A stretch of DNA of 64,000 nucleotides from the NCBI GenBank assembly GCA_007922195.1, contig ML681971.1:24183264-24247263 (forward strand), written 5' to 3'. The translations under genes were made by a program, and so were the position numbers. This DNA is from Podocnemis expansa. Lineage: Eukaryota; Chordata; Testudines; Podocnemididae. Shown here piece by piece: positions 58,521-64,000 of this stretch (positions are counted from its first letter, which is position 1; each line of letters starts with the position of its first letter). The notes beneath the pieces are model-generated. The model did not search any database and had not been told where the DNA came from. It worked only from the letters and a program-made list of their open reading frames with translations.

Positions 58521-59014
58521 AATATTGCTGTGATTTTTGTTGTAATGGACTATCTATAACAAAGGCAAGCTTGTCTATATGAAAAGATAGGCTTGAGTAT
58601 CCAAGGGGACTGTTTGTGATTTCTTAGCTAGGGTTTTATAGTGCCTAAGGAGTTTACACTTGGTACTAGATTGGTGAAATCTAAGCATAGAACTCACCAC
58701 TAAGTGCTCTGCTTCTCAATCTACCCTGAGGCTGGTACGCACAGTCTTTGACCCACTGAAGGACAGCTTAACAAAGATAATGAAAAAAGGGAGATAGTGC
58801 CCCAAAAGGGGACAACCAAAGGAGACAGCCACTGAGCCAGACAGAGGGGATATTAACAAAAGAGCTGGAAAAGATGTTCTTACCACCTCAGTCATTGGGG
58901 CATGAGGGCCATAAAGCTCTAAAAAGGCTTTCCAAATCTCAGAAATTTAATCCATGTGTTTAACAATAAGAAATAGATGACTCTTAGCATTTTTCATCCA
59001 TAGATCTCCAAACA

Positions 59015-59165
59015 CCTATAAAGATGGGTAAAAGCTCATTTAATATCTTTCTCCTATAGGTGGGCAAACTAAGGGCAAAGAGGTCACATAGTTATTCACT
59101 GCAAGAATTGGGAATGCAATCTAGGTAACCCAGTTAAGTGTATGATCCACTAAACTCCTTAAGCC
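59015..59165 (+). repeat. MIR SINE, diverged
   Basis: GGTGGGCAAACTAAGGGCA, AGAGGTCACATAGTTATTC and TATGATCCACTAAACTCC fit the MIR core order. Confidence 0.55.
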
Positions 59166-59741
59166 GTCGAGGGTGGGGTTCTAACTAAATAGAGCTGCCC
59201 CTTTCCCCATGCCTTCCTTAGTAGCGCAAACAAATGATAATGTTAACATTAAAAAAAGAAAAAAATAAACAATAGTATTGTTTCATGGCTGCATTGGAGC
59301 CAAGAAATACTTTTAGTCAGGAAACTAGTTGCAAACTGGACAGAACAGAAACAGAGATAAGTGCTGTGAGCACTTGTTTGCCAACTGCACAAACAAGACT
59401 CCCAAAATTTAACTGATGCTGCCGCCTTGAACTTTGGGTAGGAAGAAGAGGCCTTGAGACATAATACACCAGGGAAGTGAATGGAGTTCCCCCTGTACAC
59501 GTAACATCACAGCTTAACCCCAGGGTAGCCAAATAACGCAGCATGAGGGCCTAATGTGATTCACTTGGCTGTTCTGCGCCTCTGCCAACTTCATCAGATA
59601 CAAGTTCCTCTCTGCAGACTAGAGGTCTAACAACAGCCATCAAGATGGAGCACTGCATGCTGGTCCTTGGCATCTTGAAGGCCTCCACTCCATCAGTAAG
59701 AATGGCAGCAAGTTGCTCTATTCTCTACTGGTTGGTCACCT

Positions 59742-59766
59742 TTTTTTTTTTTTTTTTTTTTTTTTG
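59742..59766 (+). repeat. Poly-T tract
   Basis: About 24 consecutive T occur. They may mark the tail of a minus-strand retroposed sequence, but no body was recognised. Confidence 0.85.
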
Positions 59767-59973
59767 AGATTCTGGTTAGTTGCTAATGCTGCCCAAACTT
59801 GTGCTAGGTGTGGATGCTAATATCTTAGCCCATTTATGCCAATAAAGCTCCAAAAATTTTGGGAACTAGGATATGAATCCCTGCAGCAGAGCATTTAACC
59901 AGGCTGTTGGGTTGTCACAACATCAGCTCGAGTAATTCTGCAGACATCCTTCAAGCAGACCCTTGTGGAAAGC

Positions 59974-60296
59974 GGGGATTAAAGTAGGCTGGAATGCCTC
60001 AGAATGCTGTTCCGGGGCCCACAAATTTGAACAGCCAGTTTTGTGGGGCCCTGAAAAATATAAAAAAACCAGGCAGAACGCATTGGAGCCGCATGCTGTC
60101 CTGCCATGAGCAGGGCAGCACAGGGCCCTCACTGCTGCCCCCCATGGCTGCGCTGTTCCTCACCTCCTCCCTGCTGCCTTCGGTGCAGAGCTGAAGTTGG
60201 CTGAGGGAAGGGAGGACAGGGAGCACAGAACCTAGCCTCTGCTGTGAGCCAGCTTGCCCCACCCCCTGGATGGGGAACCCATCTAATCTCTAGTAG
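59974..60296. mobile_element. Copy of the GGGGTTAAAGTA-ended element, partial
   Basis: GGGGATTAAAGTAGGCTGGA and CTGTTCCGGGGCCCAC match the left end of the 53.4 kb element. The right boundary was not identified. Confidence 0.4.
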
Positions 60297-60660
60297 CAGT
60301 GGCATTGCTGGCGCTGGGCACCCGGGGCACGTGCCCCGAATCTCCCCCATGGAGCCCCGAGTCTGTTTTGGACCCCCAGTCCTGGCGCTGGGAGCTGGGA
60401 CCCTGGCAGAGCTCTGTGACTGGGAGCTGCAGCTTCCCCTCCCCCGCCAGGTGCTGCAGCCAGGTGTGTGACCAGCTGGGGGAGGGGAGGGGCCGAGGGA
60501 GGAAGGGAGCCACTTTCAAACAAGCAGCTTCTCCGGCAGGGGCTTCTCTCTGCAGGATGGAGGAGGTAGGAGGGGGAGAGGGGGGCACAACCACCCTGGG
60601 CCCTGGACTTCGGGGGGCCTCACGCTTTTGGGGGATCCCACACAGCCAGCTGGAGTAAGG
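60297..60660. mobile_element. Copy of the 39.8 kb hAT-like family, partial
   Basis: CAGTGGCATTGCTGGCGCTG and GGGCACGTGCCCCGAATC correspond to the left part of the 39779-40112 element. The right end is not visible. Confidence 0.4.
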
Positions 60661-61204
60661 AAGCAGGGAGCTTTTTCCAGCTGTGGGACTAGGGAGCAGC
60701 TCTGGCTGGTCAGGGAAGGGGATTCAGGCAGGCAGCGTCTGTTTACAGGAACTCTTAAGTAGCCACCTTCCCACAACTGCTCCCTGAGAGGAAGAGAAAG
60801 GGCAAGTGTTGAGGTAAAACTTATGGAGCCAGCCTCAGTCAAGCAAACGGGGACAAAGTCAGGAGAATCTCACATCCCCAACCTTTACAAAACAGGACCT
60901 TCTCTTTGAATTTACATGAACACTTTCTGGAGATATTAAAGAACTTTTTTCCTTCTACATTTAAGTTTTCAGTCTTCAGGGATGTCTTTTTGAGCAAACT
61001 TCTCTGTGCAGATAATGATCTATTATACCTGAGAGAGAAGACCCCAGGCTAGCACTCATATGGAAGTATTGGGTTTTTAGGGTTAATGGCCATCAATCAA
61101 CACATTAAAGTAGTTTTTTCTCCTTCCTTCTGCACTGTAAATAAGCCCCATTGTCATTGATTGCAGTCAGACCACCAGTCCCAAAGCATGGCAAAGAGAA
61201 AAGC

Positions 61205-61325
61205 AACTGTGGCCATGCAGGTCTAGTTTAGGGAAACAAACAAGGAATCCTGTGGCACTTTGAAAGACTAACACATTTATTTATTTGTTAGCTTTTAACA
61301 GTGCCACATTACTCCTCCTTTGATT
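61205..61325. repeat. Inverted pair of Penelope-like/SINE tail ends
   Basis: GTGGCACTTTGAAAGACTAA and TTAGCTTTTAACAGTGCCAC are mirrored across an AT-rich loop (CATTTATTTATTTG). It is the third foldback of this tail in the window. Confidence 0.7.
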
Positions 61326-61984
61326 TACATCAGGGTATCTAAGAGGAGGCCAAAAGTCCCTTGTTTCTTCCTCTCATCCTCAAACAGTACCTGACTTTCA
61401 TTACTTAGATCACCTGCAAAGCGATGAGGAATGTGTGAATACATATATTAAAATAAGATGGAAGAGGAAAGAGTCAGGCAGCATAAAGGAAATAACATAC
61501 ATTAGACAATTGGAATCCAGTGCCTTAAGATGAGAGAGGACTTGAATTTGTTTCTTATCATCCAAAAATAGCTCCCCTCTCTCTGGATTTTCAATTTAAC
61601 AAAAACTGATCTAAGAAAAATTATTAAACTTGTAAAATTGTGTGCCTATCTTGAACAAAAAACCAGAACCATAAAGAAGAGTACATCCAGATGCTCCTGT
61701 CCACTTGGCTGTGAGGTTGATGGAACATCACCATGACACATTCAGTATTGCCTACCCTAAACATCAAAACTAGTCACAAGTCTGGCTTAAATATATCATT
61801 AAAACTCACTTAAAAATAAAGAGATGTTTAAAGAAATAATAAATGGGGGGAACTATTTTCTCTGACTTCTGCGTTTTGAGCCTTTAGGATAAAGTCAGGT
61901 CATGTTTTTCTGCTTCTCTCTGCAACTTTTTAGCCTGAGGGCTAGAAATCTATGATTTTATTAAAAAAAAATTATGACAGTGCC

Positions 61985-62553
61985 CAGTGTTCCCCCTAAG
62001 CTGATGATGCAGCTGAACAAGTTACGGGTGCACAAGTTATTGGGGAGCCAGTGGGCAGCAGGGAAGAAGCCTACTGGGGCCTGGAGAACCAGCAGGGAAC
62101 TTGCTCAGCTGCATCATCAGCTTAGAGCAGTGGTTCCCAACCTTTCTCAGGCTGGGGACCCCTGTGTAACAACAACAACAAAAAAAACAACTTTGTGGAC
62201 CCCCCTTGGCTGTTTATGTAATCTGGCCTGCATGGGCAGACTCTGACCCGAACCAGTGGGACAGCTGGTGAGCAGCACTGCCACCACCATTGCCCGCACC
62301 ACCAGGGAGCTGAGCCCTAGCAGCTGTGGTCCCCTGCCCTTACCCCTCCTGGGGAGCTGCTGTGGCTCCATTCCCCTGCCAGGAGACAGCCACAGATGGG
62401 GAGAGGCAGCCCTGGCAGGGAGCATCAGGGCTGTGGCTGGATTCCAGCCCTGGGTAGGGAGAGGCTCTGCAGACCCCCTGCAATGTGTCTGTGGACCTCT
62501 GGGGGGTTCCCTGGACCACAGGTTGGGAACCAACTGGCTTAGAGGGAATACTG
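61985..62553. mobile_element. Short hAT element split by a second hAT insertion (outer element)
   Basis: Left end CAGTGTTCCCCCTAAGC and right end GCTTAGAGGGAATACTG are inverted. Inside them CTAAGCTGATGATGCAGCTG is mirrored by CAGCTGCATCATCAGCTTAG. Without the 409-bp insertion and its duplicated octamer the element is about 152 bp long. Outer target duplications could not be found. Confidence 0.8.
62128..62536. mobile_element. hAT element nested in the outer hAT element
   Basis: An exact 8-bp duplication GCTTAGAG (62120-62127 and 62537-62544), made of outer-element sequence, flanks CAGTGGTTCCCAACCTTTCT and GGTTGGGAACCAACTG ends. Confidence 0.93.
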
Positions 62554-62689
62554 TGCTGTAAAGTTTAAAATGGGGAGGCCCCACACAAACTGATTTGCCC
62601 TGGGCCCTGGTCCCCCCTAGGCACGGCCATGGCTGGAGGCCCTGGTCAGACAAGGGGGTGGTGGGAGAGGAGGGGCTGCCTGGGGCTGA

Positions 62690-63120
62690 GGGGGGCTTCC
62701 CTGCATGGGCTCCAGCCCCTGGGTGGAAGCAGGGAATTAGTCCCTGGCCTCTGGGTCCCAGCTGGGGTGGGGTCAGGGGATTCTCCCAGGCCTTTGGGCC
62801 CTGGGTGTGGCTGTGGGGGTGCCAATAGGCAACCAGACCCTGGGTGGGATGGGCAGGGGTGCCCTGAAATCTCTGGGGCCCATGTGGGACTGGTGGGGGT
62901 GTCCCCAGACCTCTGGGGCCCATGTGGGACTCAGGGGGCTACCCCTAGGCTTCTGGGCCCTGGGTGAGACTGGGGGGTGCCCATAAACCTCTGGGGCCAG
63001 GCTGGGATTGGCAGGGGCTATCCCTGGGCTGGAGGCATTCTCCCCATGGCCTCTAGGTCCCAGCTGGGTCCATGAGCATTTCCCCAGTGCCTGTAGGGGG
63101 GGACCCCCACATGGCCTAGG
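62690..63120 (+). repeat. Degenerate GC-rich tandem repeat (minisatellite-like)
   Basis: Units of roughly 45-50 bp are built from CTCTGGGGCCCATGTGGGAC followed by a G-run and CCCCAGACCT-type sequence. The clearest pair starts near 62872 and 62911, and decayed units lie on either side. All long frames here come from this composition. The GC-rich tract continues to about 63550. Confidence 0.6.
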
Positions 63121-63939
63121 GGCCTCAGAGGGAGTGGCCTGGAAATGGAGCTCTTCACCCGAGCACCAGGTGGCCCAAGGGATGTACCGAAGCCTCTGTC
63201 CAGGCCAGGGTCAGTCCAGCAGAAGGCTGGTGAGTCAGGGACCATCCCTCAGCCGTGGGTCCCTGGGGATCAAGTTGGTGGCCAGGCTGCTGTGGTGCAG
63301 CCCTGACCAGGCAGCCCCCCACAGCTCAGGGGGCAAGGCTCAGGTGCCAACCCAGAGTCTCCTGCCCTCAGCCCATGCCCATGGGTCAGGGCTGGCCTGG
63401 CCTGGGGTCCCCAGCCCTCACCACATGCCCAGGTGGTGGAGCTGCCTGGTCTGACCACAGGGTCTCACATGGCAGTGGGTCTGGCCTGGCACAACTGCGG
63501 GGTCTCCTACCCCTTGCCTTGCTGCCTCAGTTGTGAGGCTGGGGCAGCAGGTAGTATGGGAAGGTAACCTTGTCAACAGTGCTATTATTTGTAAAGGTGA
63601 ACTCTGCTGAACACCACCATATGCTGTGCCTAGTATTTATCCTGTGCTTGAAATTGTTCTCTTATGTGAGAGATTGTTCTACATTAAACAGGAAGAGACT
63701 GGAGGTGTGGGACTGGGACAGATAATATGAAGGGTCAGAGATAATTAATTGTGTTTACCTTTAAAGTACATGTTAATTAATGTTGGATATATATCCTTTA
63801 GTGTCATAAGTGAAATAATTCTGTAACCCTGAGACAAGACTCCATATTGCCAGTTTGGAATTCCTGCTTAAACACTGCTACCTTCCCTATGGTTCCAGTC
63901 CCTCCTGCACCCTTAACTGCCCCATACCACCCCCCAGGA

Positions 63940-64000
63940 TTTGTTGTTTGTTTTGCTGAACCAAACTAATATGATTATCCCTCTAGAATTCGTAAATTAT
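63940..64000 (+). repeat. Penelope-like/SINE terminal piece at the window end
   Basis: TGTTTGTTTTGCTGAACCAA and ACTAATATGATTATCCCTC match the end of the recurrent tail. Confidence 0.55.

Noticed and set aside
62147..63536. Frames of up to 258 codons near the window end
   Set aside because: GC-rich tandem repeat and hAT sequence produce them; no conserved domain is visible.
47861..64000. A CC-chemokine gene, expected from mammalian synteny beyond ZNHIT3
   Set aside because: No exon with the adjacent CC motif and the usual downstream pattern was found on either strand by eye; the signal-peptide exon at 47.86 kb continues into sequence without it.

Overview
The window is a vertebrate, almost certainly turtle, nuclear DNA segment. 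It contains exon-intron genes, CR1 LINE 3' ends with the tail type shared by birds and turtles, a Penelope-like retroelement tail ending in the turtle phrase TTAGTCTTTAAGTGCCACAAGACTCCTTG, many hAT elements with 8-bp target duplications, and a few decayed MIR SINEs. A softshell turtle is a guess from the tail variant, not proven. One 400-base assembly gap lies at 56536-56935.

Layout. (1) 1770-17069, plus strand: the last 13 coding exons of MYO19, the mitochondrial outer-membrane myosin XIX (577 codons to the stop). All splice sites and phases agree. (2) 18345-24624, minus strand: complete ZNHIT3, a zf-HIT protein of snoRNP assembly, in five coding exons, reaching a GC-box-rich CpG island at about 24.13-24.87 kb. 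The two genes converge tail to tail, as they do in human 17q12. (3) 31629-32597, minus strand: a single-exon class A GPCR of the EDG/S1P-LPA-like (MECA) type that I cannot assign to a named orthologue. (4) 47775-48559, plus strand: a compact candidate gene for a 62-residue secreted peptide (TATA box, signal-peptide exon, phase-matched second exon, AATAAA overlapping the stop). It matches no family I know. (5) 27238-27366, minus strand: an orphan candidate coding exon.

The rest is intergenic DNA dominated by repeats. Fourteen or more hAT copies are visible, ten with an 8-bp target duplication matching at 7 or 8 positions. There is a TcMar-Tigger-like element with TA duplications, a Harbinger-like element with a TAA duplication, several foldback MITEs, a long-armed inverted-repeat element at 53.4-54.0 kb and a TTTCGAAA-rich inverted-repeat element split by the gap. 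A Penelope-like fragment at 36.7-37.7 kb has a GIY-YIG endonuclease remnant. Its 3' tail recurs through the window and carries a hammerhead-ribozyme-like core. GC-rich sequence at 62.6-63.5 kb contains degenerate tandem repeats.

The genes do not form a pathway. MYO19 and ZNHIT3 are housekeeping neighbours whose 3' ends may overlap. The gene-poor 25-64 kb interval is the side that leads towards the CC-chemokine region in mammals, but no chemokine exon was found here.
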